Assembly (NCBI RefSeq): GCF_963678635.1
Contig: NW_026970824.1
Span: 46,001-110,000 of the forward strand
Source of the DNA: Symsagittifera roscoffensis
Lineage: Eukaryota; Xenacoelomorpha; Acoela; Convolutidae
Length of the DNA: 64,000 nt
Direction: 5' to 3'
Positions within the stretch are counted from its first letter, which is position 1. Each line of letters starts with the position of its first letter. Made by a program: the position numbers and the translations under genes. Of the stretch, positions 13,051 to 25,211 are shown in pieces. Below the pieces are notes generated by a model, which saw only the letters and a program-made list of their open reading frames with translations, had not been told where the DNA came from and did no database searches.

Positions 13051-15234
13051 ACTTTCTTATCTTTCTCCTTGAGTTTCTCGAATATTCTAGAATAATCAAC
13101 CAGAAACTATAATGATTTTTTTTTCATTTTCTTGATTTGCAAAGCAATTTAATAATTTTTAAAATAAAAATTATTTCTTTTTGTTTTTATATATCCTTCT
13201 TATGAATAATTAATTTTGAAAAAAGGGGATATGTAGCATCGAGTTTAATTTCATTTTATCTGCAGTCAATGATTATGAAAATTGTTTTAAAGTTGTAACA
13301 GGAAAGTCAGTTTTCAAGTTTTCACAAAAAATTGTCGATGGAAGCAGCAAACAACAAGTCCAAGTGGGGACAGCATGGAGTCCAAAAAGTTTGATGAACT
13401 GTTGCTCATAGAGATAAAGATTACGATAACCAAGTTAATATATAATTGAATGACAGTTACTGTATAATTGAAGGATGATTGATCAATTTCAATGGATTCT
13501 TTTGAAAACTCATAACATTGAATAAAAGTAGTAATCAGCAATGGTGTAATCTGATTAACAGTCAACGCCACTTTTTTATATTCAAGATTTTTTTAGTCGA
13601 TAGACCTTTTTATGAAATATCTCAAAATGCTTACGCCTTTTGTTTTTGAAACAAACAGCAAGTCTTTCTGCATTGAGGCTCAAAAATTTAATTCCTCAAG
13701 CATTGTTTAGTTCAAAGCAGCTATCATCCTGACTGAATCCGAAGATTGAGGTAGAGTTTTGATGATAAGGCTTGATTTTATCTAACAATTCCAAACAACT
13801 AACGGTTTTTTGAAGACAAACCTTGTTAAAAGAGAAGACAAATATCGATGCAAAAAAGAGAAGACATATTAGGATGCTAACTGTTTTGATCCTGCTAGTG
13901 ATCAGAACATGAAAATGAAAGCTTCGGTCACTTCAAACATATATTGAAAAAAAGGTTGAACTCTTAAGGACACAATTAGTTGTCGATGAGTAATCAAATA
14001 TTTTGATCAAAAGCCCCTTTTTTTGAGAGGCAAAAGCGTAATCATGGAAAAACATTCGAAGATCAGATTTATTTAGTTTGTTAAACTCAAAATTTAATTT
14101 GTTCAGCAGAGGGTTATTAAATGACAATTGCTGATAGCGCTTCCATATTTTGAATAGGAAGCTCTAGCCAAAACCAATTTGAACTTATTTGCACGATACT
14201 GAGAACAATTGACCAGATTGTAGTATCAAATTAAAAAGTTATTCAATTGTATATTTTTTTAATGGAAAAAGCAAAAAATTTGGATGCTCAAATTATAACC
14301 CCGAAATCAAAGCAAATTTGGAGTTTCTATCCATAACTTGTCTTAGTTTTTTTCAGTCTTACCCGATTGAATCTGCTCTAATTTGAATAACAGCTGTCCA
14401 TAAAAGTCGCAAATAAGTTTTCAACTGCTTTATTCGAAGATCACTCTGTTTTGTCGTATATATTGGCACACAAATAACAGTTTTCCCCACTTTTTAGGTC
14501 CGCTTTGATGAACTTTTTCAAAGAGTCTGTTAGCACAATAAAGTTGATAAAAAGTGCAAAATATTTTCTAGAAGCCTAAAAAAATGTTTTTTTTTCTATT
14601 TTTATAAAAACTGATACATACATTTTTTAGAAATGGCTGCAGCAAACTTAATGGGAATTTTTGGCTTTCATCAGAGTTCTCGTTTTTCAAGATCTTTAGC
14701 AACTTCAACTTATTAGCTCTATCAATCTTTCCATAAAATCAAAGCTTTGTCTTAGATTTTAGACGGTTTTTCAGTCTCCTGTTGACAAAATGGAAATGTC
14801 GAAATTTTCAAGCCAATTGAATTATTTTAGAGTTTTCAGTGTTTCGTAACTTTTCTTTGTTTTTACCTTCATTTGGCTGAAAGTAATTTTTCATTCTTAT
14901 TTTGTTCAATTTCATCATTACATTTTACCTAAATAGAGATGATGGCCGCCGCACTTCACGAAATTTCCTTTCTTCGAGATTCAGCAATAAAACATGCATT
15001 TTTGAAGGAAATCGTTCTTCGCAGCAAACAGTTAATGTACGCTGCCAAAATCTTGTGCTTTCCTATCCACCAAAAAGTTTGGTTGCATTAGGTTCAATTG
15101 GTTGCATATAACAGGTATATAACGTTGTTTTACATGTAAACAAGCCAATACACCCAAACTTTAGAAGGGAAAATATGCACCGACCAAAACTTAATTCCAT
15201 TCCCGTTTCCATAAAATGGCTAGAAAATTAACAA
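13051..15234. other. AT-rich DNA without a recognised feature
   Basis: Only short frames are present, none with a recognisable domain or conserved pattern. No tRNA, rRNA or long repeat is seen. It separates the fold-back element from the TTGA array. Confidence 0.5.
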
Positions 15235-15341
15235 TTTTAACCCCCCTTAAAACATGTGTGCACAAAAAAGTAGGAGCTTTAACCCCTTTGGCAGTTAAAA
15301 GTGGTCAGTGCAACGGCACACCGAAAAAAGGGGGGTTAAAA
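15235..15341. repeat. Short inverted repeat with C6/G6 arms
   Basis: TTTTAACCCCCCTT at 15,235 is mirrored by AAGGGGGGTTAAAA ending at 15,341. A direct repeat GTTAAAAGTGGTCA occurs near 15,294 and 15,334. The two G/C tracts stand out sharply from the AT-rich surroundings. It could be a tiny MITE-like remnant or the edge of the neighbouring array. Confidence 0.55.
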
Positions 15342-15354
15342 GTGGTCATTTTTC

Positions 15355-18300
15355 TACACTACTTGAATCCTTGATTAGTTGATTGAGTGACTGGTTGATT
15401 GAAGAATCATTTATCTGACTGGTTGGTTGTCTGATTGTGGATAGAATGATTGTAAGGTTGATTGGTTATTCAGTTGACTGGTCGATTGAATAAGTAGCTG
15501 CTTCCGTGACTATTTGATTGATTGGTTGATTTATTGGTCGTTTCATCGATTGGTTGATTGACTGATGGAAAGATTTATTGTTTGATTGCTTGATTGGTTG
15601 ATTGATTGGTTGGTTTTTTGGTTGATTGGCTGTCTTAGTGATTAATTAGTTGAATGTTTGGTTGTTTGATTGATGGTTGAAAAATTGTTCGGTTGATTTG
15701 TCGAGATTGATTGATTAGCTGAATCTTTGATTATTTGATTGATTGACTGATTGATTGAAGAATAATTTAACTGACTGGTTGATTAACTGATTGTGGGTAG
15801 ATTGGTTGTATGGTTGATAGGTTATTCAGTTGATTGGTAACTTGGATGAGTATCTGCTTCCGTGACTATTTGATCGAATGGTTGATTTGTTGGTCGTTTC
15901 ATTGATTGGTTGATTGACTGACGGAAGGATTGATTGTTTGATTGCTTGATTGCTTGATTGATTGATTGATTGCTTGATTGATTGATTGATTGATTGATTC
16001 ATTGATTGATTGATTGATTGATTGTTTGTATGATTGATTGACAGTTCGATTGGTTGGTCCATTGATTGATTAGGTTGTTCCTTGGTTATTTGGTTGATTG
16101 ATTGACTGATTGATTAAATGGTTGAGTGATTATTTGGTTGGTCGTTCAGTTAGATGATTAGCTGCTACCGTGATTATTTGATTGATTGATTGATTTTTTT
16201 TCTGATGGGCCAATTAACTGATTGGTTGACTGTCCGATTGCTGACTAGTTGACTGATTAATTCCTTGATTGATTTTATGATTGATTGACTTTTAGATTGG
16301 TTGGTCCATTACATGATTAGCTGTTTCCTGAATTTTCGATTGATTGATTAATTGATTGATTGATTGGTTGTTGATCAAGTGACAGATTAATTAGCTGATT
16401 CCTTGGTTGATTACTTGATTTACAGTTTAATGTTTCGGTTGTATATTTACTGAATGACATGGTGGATGATATGATGTGAAACAATGGATTGGTGATTTGA
16501 TTGTTTGAATGATTTGTGTTCGCTTATTTCAATGATTTTTTGACAAGAAGATTGATTGATAAAATGTTTGATTGATTGATTGTATGATGGTTTGATTATT
16601 AAGTTGATTGCCCGGTTAAATGATTAGCTGCTTCCTTGAATATTTGATTGATTGATTATTTGGTTTTTTGATTATTTGATTGATTGACTGGTTGATTGGT
16701 TGATCGACTGGTTGATTGATTGATTGTTTGATTGCTTGATTGATTAATTGATTCATTGATTGATTGATTGATTTTATGGTTTTTTGACTATTCGATTGAT
16801 TGGTCAATAAATGAATGATTAGCTGGTTACTTGATTATTTGATTGATTGATTCATTAATTGATTGATTGATGGATCGACCGGTCGATTGAGTGACTGATT
16901 ATTGATTAACTAAGAGATAAATAAGCTGATTACTTGATTGTTTGATTGCTTGGTTGATTAGTTGAATTACAGTTAAATGTCTAGGTTGAAAGTTTCTTTA
17001 ATCAATTAAATGATCGGTTGGTTGATTAATTGATTGCTTGATTGATTTTTTAATCGCATAACTCAATGATTGTTTAACAAAGAGATTGATTGTTCGATTA
17101 GCTGCTTGATTGATTGATCGATTGATTGATTTACTGTATGGTTGATTGGTTCTACGGCTGATTATTCCTTTGAACAATTAGTTGAAATCTATTTGTTCGA
17201 TTGATTGGTTGACTTATTGGTCGTTTGATTGCTTGGTTGATTCTTTGAATTACAATTAAATGTCTCTTTTGGTTGTTTGTTTAATCATTTATAGGATCGG
17301 TTGGTTAGTTAAGTGTTGCTTGATTGAATTGTTGGTTGCCTAATTCAATGATGGTTTCACAAGTAGAATGGTTGATAGATTAGTTGCTTTATTGATTGAT
17401 TTTTTGATTGATTGTGTTGTTGATTGATTATCCGTTTGATTGGTCGTTTTAATGGTTAGCTGCTTACTTGATTATTTTATTGATTGATTGATTGATTGAT
17501 CGCCTGGTTGATTGCAAGAATTACAGTTAAAAGTCTCGTTTGACTGTTTGTTTATGAAAGACAAATTAGCTGATTGCTTGATTGTTTGATCGCTTGGTTG
17601 GTTACTTGAATTACTGTTAAATGTCTCGGTTGATTGTTTGTTGAATCAATTAAAGGGCTGGTTGGTTAGTTAATTGATTGCTTGGTTTATTTTTGGTCAC
17701 TCAATTCAATGATTTTTTGACAAAAGATTGGTTGATTGTTTTGTTGCTTCATCGACATTGATTGTTTGATTTATGGTATCGTTGATTGATTATTTGGCTG
17801 ATTGACCGTTTGGATGATTAGCTGTTCCATGAATATTTGATTGGTTGATTTGTTGGTCGTTTCATTGACTGGTTGATTGAATGATTGAAGGATCGATTAA
17901 CTGTTGGTTGATATTTGATTGCATGACGGGGTGATTGATTGATTGATTGTATGGTTGATTGAAAATTCGATTGATATGTCAATTGAATGATTAGCTGGTT
18001 GCTTGCCTTTTTGATCGATTGACTGATTGGTTGATTGATCGACCGATTGATTGATTGATTGGTTGATTGATTATATGAAAGATTAATTAGCTGGTTGCTT
18101 GATTGTTTCATCGGTTGGTTGATTACTTGAATTACTGTTAATTGTCCCGGTTGATTGTTTGTTGAATCAATTAAAGGGCTGGTTGGTTAGTTAATTGGTT
18201 GCTTGATTGATTTTTTGGTCGCTCAATTCAATGATTGTTTGACAAAAAGATTGGTTTATTGATTTGTTGCTTCATCGAGTGATTGTTTGATTGATGGTAT

Positions 18301-19562
18301 CGTTGAATGATTATTCGGCTGATTGACCGTTTTAGCGATTAGCTGATAAAATATTATTTGATTGATTGGTTGATTTGTTGGTCGATTCATTGTTTGGTTG
18401 ATTGATTGGTTGAAGGATCGATTAACTGATTGGTTGATTGTTTGATTGGTTGATGGGGTGATTGATTGATTGACTATATGGTTAATTGATTACTCGATGG
18501 ATAGGTCAATTGAATGATTAGCCGGTTGCTTGATTTTTTAATCGATTTTCTGATTGACTGTTTGATCGACCTGTTGATTAATTGATTGGTTGGTTGATTA
18601 CATGGAAGATTAGTTAGCTGATTGCTTGATTGTTTGATCGCTTGGTTGGTTACTTGAACTACTGTTAAATTTCGCGGTTGATTGTTTGTTGAATCAATTA
18701 AAGGGCTGGTTGATTAGTTAATTCATTGCTTGATTGATTTTTTGGTCGCTCATTTCAATGATTGTTTGACAAAAAGATTGGTTGATTGATTTGTTGCTTC
18801 ATCAATTGATTGCTTGATTGATGGTATCGTTGGTTGATTATTCGGCTGATTGACCGTTTTAGCGATTAGCTGATAAATTATTATTTGATTGATTGGTTGG
18901 TTTGTTGGTCGATTCATTGTTTGGTTGATTGATTGGTTGAAGGATCAAATAATTTGTTGATTGATTGTTCGATTGCTTGATGGGGTGATTGGTGATTGAC
19001 TGTATGGTTGATTGAGTATTCGATGGATAGGTCAATTGAATGATTAGCCGGTCGCTTGATTTTTTGATCGATTGACTGATTGATTGTTTGATCGACCGGT
19101 TGATTGACTGACTGGTTGATTGATTATATGTAAGGTTAATTAGCTGGTTGATTGATTGTTTGATCGCTTGTTTGATTACTTGAATTACTGTTAAATGTAT
19201 CGGTTGATTGTTTGTTGAATCAATTAAAGGATTGTTTGGTTGGTTACTTGATTCCTGGACTCATTTTTTGGTTGCCTAATTCGATGATTGTTTGACAAAA
19301 AATTGGTTGGCTGATTAGTTGCTTCATTCATTGATTGTTTGATTGATTGTTTTTTTAATTGGTTTTCCGAGTGATTAGTCGGTTAAATGTTTAGCTGCAC
19401 CCTTGATTGTTAGATTCATTGGTTGATTTATTGTTCGTTTCTAAGTTTGGTTAGTGGTTTGATTGATTGATTGAATGGTTGATTGATTAATTGGTTGATT
19501 GAATGTTTGATTGTTTGATTGATTGATTGATTATTTGATTGATTGACTGAATGATTGATTGG

Positions 19563-19635
<73 letters not shown>

Positions 19636-19920
19636 GGGGTGATTGATTGGTTGATTGTATGGTTAATTGATTACTCGATGGATAGGTCAATTGAATGATT
19701 AGCCGGTGGCTTCATTTTTTGATCGATTTACTGATTGATTGTTTGATCGACCTGTTGATTAATTGATTGGTTGAATAATTACATGAAAGATTAGTCAGCT
19801 GATTGCTTGATTGTTTGATCGCTTGTTTGGTTACTTGAATTATTGTTAAATTTCGCGGTTGATTGTTTGTTGAATCAATTAAAGGGCTGGTTGGTTAGTC
19901 AATTCATTGCTTGATTGATA
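15355..19920. repeat. TTGA/TGAT degenerate satellite array, block 1
   Basis: The block is built from TGATTGAT-like words with interspersed TGGTTGAT, GCTTGATT and GATTAGCTG. The landmark TTGAATCAATTA recurs at 17,641, 18,162, 18,689, 19,214 and 19,870, giving a higher-order period of about 525 bp. A long nearly perfect tetranucleotide run lies at about 19,560-19,635. Frames reading repeated Ile-Asn-Gln-Ser are a product of the repeat and not genes. The array ends precisely at the left end of Polinton copy 1. Confidence 0.9.
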
Positions 19921-20505
19921 GTAGTAGATGTTGGAGGTTAAGTGGGGGGGGGGGGGGCATGGAAGACCCTATGTATTAAGATACGTTATAGACTTCGGGT
20001 CTTCCATGCTGTGTATTAAGATTGGGTATAGAGTCTACAATGTATTAAGATAGGGAATACCGATGGTAAGGTTTCAGTGTGATGGTAAGATAAAGAAAAA
20101 CGTAATTTTTTTGGTTTTTGTGTGGAAATGTTTATTTTTTTCGCAAAGTTTTTGGCGCGCGTTATCTAATTGGGAACAGTTAATAGTTAATTACGTGTAG
20201 AATAAAGGTTATGTATTTAGTTTTTTGGTGCATGGTAAGTCAATGGTAAGAGTTTCTGGGTAAATTTTTATGAAAAAATTTACAAAAAAACTTCAAAAAA
20301 CGATAAGGTTAGCTATTATTTGACATAATTTATTAAATAATCTTACTTTCTATCTAATTGAAACGATAGTTTTACTTTCTATCTAATTGAAGCAATGCTG
20401 AAACCTACAGAGACTTCGAAAAGAGGCGAGTTTCCGAGAAAAAAGTTTAAATTACAAAGAAAGTATATAAATCACTGCATCGTATAGTAAACTTACTGCC
20501 ATAAT
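19921..20505. other. Left terminal region of the Polinton, copy 1
   Basis: The first bases carry a run of 14 G, then a 12-bp perfect inverted repeat (CATGGAAGACCC 19,958-19,969; GGGTCTTCCATG 19,997-20,008). GTATTAAGAT occurs three times, ATGGTAAG four times and TCTATCTAATTG twice. A TATATAAAT box lies near 20,464. No gene is seen. Repeated short motifs suggest terminal binding sites, but I cannot define a terminal inverted repeat because the right end of the element is outside the window. Confidence 0.6.
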
Positions 20506-21353
20506 TTAAGATGGAATGATAAAGGTTCTTGCTATAGTTTCCATGTAATTGTATTGAGCAGGTTCTCTTTCCAGATTCCATTGCAAGTATTGATGATTAG
20601 GTTCAGCAACTAAAATTCTTCTAGTAAACAATGAACAATCAACTATTTTCAGACTGACATTTGGATTATCAGATAACATGTAAAAATTAGGTCTAGCTCG
20701 AATAAGTTTAAATCGAACTTTGGTGTTTGGTAGCAACAGTTTTTCGCAAGTAAACAAATCAATGGGTAGCCTTCCATAGGGTGAAAAATTTATCCCTGTT
20801 CCCAAGGAATTTGCTCTATCAGTGAATGGATACATATCAAATGCATCAGGATTTTCTTCAAAATTGTATCCATGACAAGCAAGAATCCCTTTATTACTCA
20901 CTGCTGACGAGTTGAATTCGTTCGATATCTGTGCCTTATGAGGATATAATCCATTGGCATTGTAAACCATTGTATTGTTGAAATAAACTTCACAGTTGGA
21001 GAATAGAGAATGTAGTAGATTGTTTACATAAGTTAGGTAAGTTTGTGGTTCCTCATCTGAATCTTCCTCCGATTTTGCTTTATGTTCTGCTTTTTCTTTT
21101 TTGAAAGCATCAAACAATCTTCCTTTAAATAGTTGAAGCTTTAAGCTAAGATGGGTATCACGCATATCCAAGTAGAGGTTACGATCCGTTTTAAATTCAA
21201 AATCAATACTGCTTTCATCCAGAGAAGTACCTGGGTAATACATCTTGTGTGTAAGATGACATAATTGTTTCCAAAACTGGGACTTTATCAAAAATCTCCA
21301 ATGAAGATTTTTTTAAAAGTCCCGTACCGAAAATGGCTTTGGTTTACACTCAT
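20506..21353 (-). pseudogene. MCP: Major capsid protein (double jelly-roll), copy 1, broken
   Basis: The main frame (20,506-21,291) matches the copy 3 MCP almost residue for residue, including the acidic KSEEDSDEEP loop. The expected start ATG is at 21,353. Two frame changes separate it from the main frame: the shared extra base in the TATTACCC region near 21,237, and a private one-base gain in an A run near 21,315. The 3' end is removed by a ~970-bp deletion that also took the protease. No functional product is expected. Confidence 0.8.
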
Positions 21354-21723
21354 TTTATATTGTCAAAAATGTCTTTGCGAGAGCGACTGTTTTTCGATCT
21401 GCCTTTTTGAGAAATGGATCTGATTCTAGCTGTTTTACGCTTAGATTTCTTTTTTCCACCTCCCAATTGTTTCCGAACTCTTTTGTTCCCACATCTTTTT
21501 CAAATGTTTTGAGTTTTTTACGTCCACTAACAACTTCCCCAATCTCTGGAGCAGCGATTTCAAACAAATCTGCCCCAATTCTTTTTGCAGCTGGGACTAT
21601 ATATTTTTTAATAAAGGGGATTGCAGTTCTCCCAAGAGTTTGCGCAAGAGCTCCAAAACCTCTTCCACACTGTCTTGCATGTCCTCGAAAAATAGGGAAA
21701 TCAGCTGATTTTTGAGCAACCAT
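21350..21723 (-). pseudogene. Basic pX/pVI-like minor virion protein, copy 1, frameshifted
   Basis: It starts MVAQKSADFP with a Gly/Arg-rich N-terminus and an IPFIKKYIVPAAKRIG helix. Near 21,477-21,486 the family-like basic C-terminus (GGGKKKSKRK, ending SRSRKDIFDN) moves to another frame. That frame stops with a TGA overlapping the MCP ATG (ATGA, 21,350-21,353). The same frame change occurs in every copy. Confidence 0.65.
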
Positions 21724-21740
21724 TTCGTATGAAGTTTAAA

Positions 21741-22569
21741 TCAAAAATGATTATTCGAAATCTTGCGGAACAAGAGAACAACTCGAGTGATTCCTACGGA
21801 CACAAAAGGAATTTTTTCGCCTGTACTATCTCTTAGTTCTATCTTGATACTATGGAAGGAATTTTTCAACAGCTTTTTAAACTGTAAATTTGTAAAGGAT
21901 TGATAAATCATGTACTGTCCTGTAGAAATTATATCTCCAAACTTCACTTTGGAGATAACTGGAATACAACGCAATAAGGGAGTTTTTGTATCACCAACTA
22001 TGTTATATTCTATAATATCACTGTATATCATTAGGGAATGTATTCTTATAATGTCGTAAGAATACTGAGGATAATGTGGACCTTTTCCTTTCCTTATAAC
22101 CCCTGTTTGATTTTGTTCTAAATCACAACCAAAAATGTGGCTCAAATCAGCACTCTGAATTATAAACACTGATTGACTCTCAGGTAAATGAACAGCAACT
22201 TTTTGTGTAATTTTATCTACTGATACATAGATTCCGTTATATTCAAAAACTTGAGCTCCTAGACGTTCTCGAATTTTGTTGTTCATGGCTACAACTATAT
22301 CAACAATACTTGGATACAATCCTGGTTCAATATTCATCGGTACAATCTTTCTTTTCTCCTCAGAACTTTCTCTTCCATCTACGAATGTAAACTTTCCCTC
22401 TGTAACATTTTGGTGCAAAGAAGGGTATGATAATTCTGAAGTAGCAACCTCCCATTCTCCTTTCAAAATGTATTTGTTCAGGTAGAAAATTTGTAAAAGA
22501 ACTAAGACTATTATTCGGATAACAATTAAAAGAAGCGCTGGAAACCAACTCAATAGTGAAAGAATCCAT
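21741..22569 (-). pseudogene. mCP: Penton / minor capsid protein, copy 1, frameshifted
   Basis: It is homologous to the intact 275-aa copy 3 penton. An extra A near 22,466 (TTTCAAAATG here, TTTCAAATG in copies 2 and 3) shifts frame about 34 codons after the start. The rest of the frame (to 21,741) is open. The upstream hydrophobic frame that precedes it is an accidental product of the shift and not a signal sequence. Confidence 0.8.
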
Positions 22570-22611
22570 GACAACTGATCGGTAAAAATTTAGTTTAAAA
22601 ATGATTTACCT

Positions 22612-23555
22612 TTAATCAGAACATTTTCCAAGCTCTTTTTCATAAAATTTTCCAAGAATTTCCTCTTTGTCGAGATCTTTGATGATGTATGTTGGCGGCT
22701 TTTTTGTAGAGACTGCCGAAATTTCAAACATTTCATCTGTAAATTGTGGTTTATATCCTTTTCGGAACGGAATATCATTCTTTGAAATTCTCACTCTGTC
22801 TCCAACTTTGAATTTTAGTTTCTTATACCTTGTTAGAGATTTATTGTACAAAACTGAGAGGAAATCAGTATTCTTGACATCTCTAGGTGATTTCCCAATA
22901 GATCTATTGATGCGACAATTCATTGTAGACACAAATTGCGGCAACTTGTTAATGAATTTTTCACCCTGATCTTCTATGTAGCGGTAAATAATGTGTTTTA
23001 ATGATTGAATGGCTCTCTCTGCAAATGCAGCTTTTGTTTCACTCATGGTTGAGTAAACTTCAATGCTTTTTTCCTTGCAAAAATTTTTTGAAAATTCCTC
23101 CATATTCCGTTCCTTTATCAACCCAAAGCTTTTCAGGAGTGTTTTTTTGAGAAATCATTTTTTTGAAAGCTTAAAAAGTGTCTTTGGCATAATTAGTTTT
23201 CATTGTTTGAACTCTGACAAATCGCGAAAAAAACATCAACAGCAACCAATAATTATTTGACTCCCTTGTTTTGACTCGCTAGTTTGTCCATACCTGCCAA
23301 ATCCATACACCAAATTTCATTTATATATTTTGAAAAGGCTTGAAGCCTTCGAAAACGTCTGATTGGGGGACCAAAATTTGTATCCGATGTCTTGGTTTGT
23401 AAAAACTGTTCTACTTTCTTTTTTGACAATCCGCTTGCTTTACTCAAGTTTCGCACAGAACCGTACGCAGCTCTACCCCTAGAATACAATCTGTTCAGAC
23501 TTACCTTTTCAGATTTTGAAAGGGATCCAAGTTCCTCTGTCTTTCGCTTTGGCAT
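22612..23555 (-). pseudogene. INT: Polinton DDE integrase, copy 1, multiply disabled
   Basis: It has three visible lesions: a private TAA at 23,253 (TAT in copies 2 and 3), the TAA shared by all copies at 23,171-23,173, and a one-base gain in the A run near 23,079. The second Asp and the Glu of the catalytic triad lie beyond these breaks. The C-terminal chromo/SH3-like segment (KVGDRVRIS) remains readable. Confidence 0.85.
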
Positions 23556-23920
23556 TCTTGTTGGCAACAAGTTCAGGTGGAATTTGAGTTGCTTCCAAAA
23601 TGGTAAAGTAAATATCGGGAAAGTCGGTATTTTTCGTTTTAGTGCACACACAAAGTCTACAATTGATTCTTTTGTGTCTCGATTATCTAATTTGATAGTT
23701 TCTGACTGACTTAGTCTAATTCTAGGAGAGTTCAAAATTAAATCAATAAGGTGCTTATTGTTACTCGTTTTCAATTTTGCATTTACAGCACTGTAAATAG
23801 AATGAAAATTTTTTGGTACAATGTCCTCTTTTTCTTGCTTTTGTTCCAATTTTGTTTTTTTTTTGGAAGTGTGCTTTGTGATTGATAAATTGAGTAAGGA
23901 ATTAGAACAAACTGATCCAT
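23510..23920 (-). pseudogene. Conserved 136-aa Polinton protein, copy 1, frameshifted
   Basis: A two-base length change in the T run near 23,860 disrupts the N-terminal Lys-rich part. A one-base loss near 23,630 (five T, six in copies 2 and 3) fuses the frame into the integrase frame. In copies 2 and 3 the two genes overlap by 47 nt in different frames, so this fusion is a mutation and not an ancestral two-domain protein. Confidence 0.7.
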
Positions 23921-24003
23921 ACTACGTCAATCGTTTAATGACAAAAGGAGTGATAACAAATATTAATTGTAAGCCTTTTGGTGAGCTCAAAATAGTTCTC
24001 CTT

Positions 24004-24870
24004 TTATGCAGTGAAGTTCTTCTTCGTGTGAGTTCTGATATTTCTCGTCGATATTTTACTACGTCTACTTTTCGAACATCCTTTAGCTCGCCTCGTAGTA
24101 AGTTTATTAGACATTCGCTGAGGAATTGAATGAAACTTTTTGGACAATGGAGGATGAATTGTTTTTGAAGTTTTTGGGAAAATGTTTGGAATATTGGGAG
24201 TATAGAGACGTATTGTATGCTCATCGTCCAAAAACTTAGTTTCTGTTCCTGCTGGTAGATAAAACTTTGATGGAACTGAACCACTGTTTGTACAATATCT
24301 TAGCGAATCAACTGTTTTTGGAGTGAAATCAATGAGTAAATGACCATAAGGAGTAGATGTTGCATCTTGATACCACTCTTTCAACTGAGATCCTAGACCT
24401 AGATGTTGACTTAATGTATTGATTTGTAAAACATCTCTCGGTGACTTGAAAAAGACTATATGAGTATTTTGTAACTCAACATCTCTTCCCAATTTGCTTT
24501 GATGAAACAAGTTATGCTTAATATATATTGTATTCAGTCCCCTGTGTCTTCCAGCAGTAGCAACTTTTACAAACTGCTTAGAATTTGAAATTTCTTCACA
24601 AGAATCATCAAATATTAACAGGTATTTTGTTCCATTATTGGGAAGGTTTTCAATCAGTTCAAAGTCAACTCCTTCGATAAATTTAAGGTTTTTTCTTTGC
24701 ATTTGTCCATAAAGAGGTTGATAATGTTGATAAAAATAAAAAACTTTGTCAAACTTTGAATGAAATGTACCAATTTTTAACCACTCAAAAATAAGATGTG
24801 ATATTCCAGATCCATTCGGTCCAACTAGCGAAATAAAAACTCGTTCTTTGGTAGAAATTGTTTTATTCAT
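24004..24870 (-). CDS. ATP: Genome-packaging ATPase (FtsK/HerA type), copy 1, Walker A lysine lost
   Basis: This is an open 288-codon frame from the ATG that overlaps the 87-aa gene's stop. The P-loop reads GPNGSGIS where copies 2-4 read GPSGSGKS: the codon AAA has become ATA, replacing the phosphate-binding lysine with isoleucine. The Walker B segment YLLIFDDSCEE is kept. The frame is therefore intact but a catalytically dead ATPase is expected. The change is seen directly; loss of activity is inferred from the P-loop family. Confidence 0.85.
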   Translation of the reverse strand: MNKTISTKERVFISLVGPNGSGISHLIFEWLKIGTFHSKFDKVFYFYQHYQPLYGQMQRKNLKFIEGVDFELIENLPNNGTKYLLIFDDSCEEISNSKQFVKVATAGRHRGLNTIYIKHNLFHQSKLGRDVELQNTHIVFFKSPRDVLQINTLSQHLGLGSQLKEWYQDATSTPYGHLLIDFTPKTVDSLRYCTNSGSVPSKFYLPAGTETKFLDDEHTIRLYTPNIPNIFPKTSKTIHPPLSKKFHSIPQRMSNKLTTRRAKGCSKSRRSKISTRNIRTHTKKNFTA

Positions 24871-25131
24871 AGTTTTGGAGAAGGTAAAATATAACCGACT
24901 GTACTTGATAAAATTGCCACCCAAACAGTTGTTTCTTCACATGTAGTGGATAACATTATTCGAACGATTGCACATGCTAGTTTTAAAACTATTACAAAAA
25001 ATTGGCACATAAACACTAAAAGAGATCTATTACACGTACGTCAAAAAAAACTTCCAAGATTTTCGTTCATGATTCTCCTCATCAAAAACAAAATTTCCTA
25101 AATTTAATTGCTTGTCACATTCATCACCCAT
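24867..25131 (-). pseudogene. Small two-TM membrane protein, copy 1, frameshifted
   Basis: It has the same ATG and C-terminus as the 87-aa gene of copy 3. The A run near 25,051 has eight A after a single C, against CC plus six A in the other copies. This net one-base gain shifts the frame in the middle of the gene, before the first membrane segment. Confidence 0.75.
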
Positions 25132-25211
25132 CTCAACTCTGGAATGAAAAAATTGATAATTACTAACATTTAAATTTCAAAAACACGATAATACAAAATT
25201 ATTAAGGTAAT

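Noticed and set aside
15826-19690. Minus-strand frames of 60-140 codons encoding repeated Ile-Asn-Gln-Ser
   Set aside because: They are direct translations of the TGAT satellite. Frame and length follow the repeat, and no start context or conservation is seen.
15355-19920. CRISPR-like array
   Set aside because: The units are simple tetranucleotide derivatives without constant repeats and unique spacers, and the DNA is eukaryotic.
21741-22574. Signal-anchor membrane N-terminus on the copy 1 penton frame
   Set aside because: The hydrophobic N-terminus arises from a one-base frameshift; copies 2 and 3 have a different, intact N-terminus.
23253-23849. Natural fusion of the 136-aa protein with integrase in copy 1
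   Set aside because: Copies 2 and 3 have separate overlapping genes. A one-base homopolymer loss explains the fusion, and the frame is also interrupted elsewhere.
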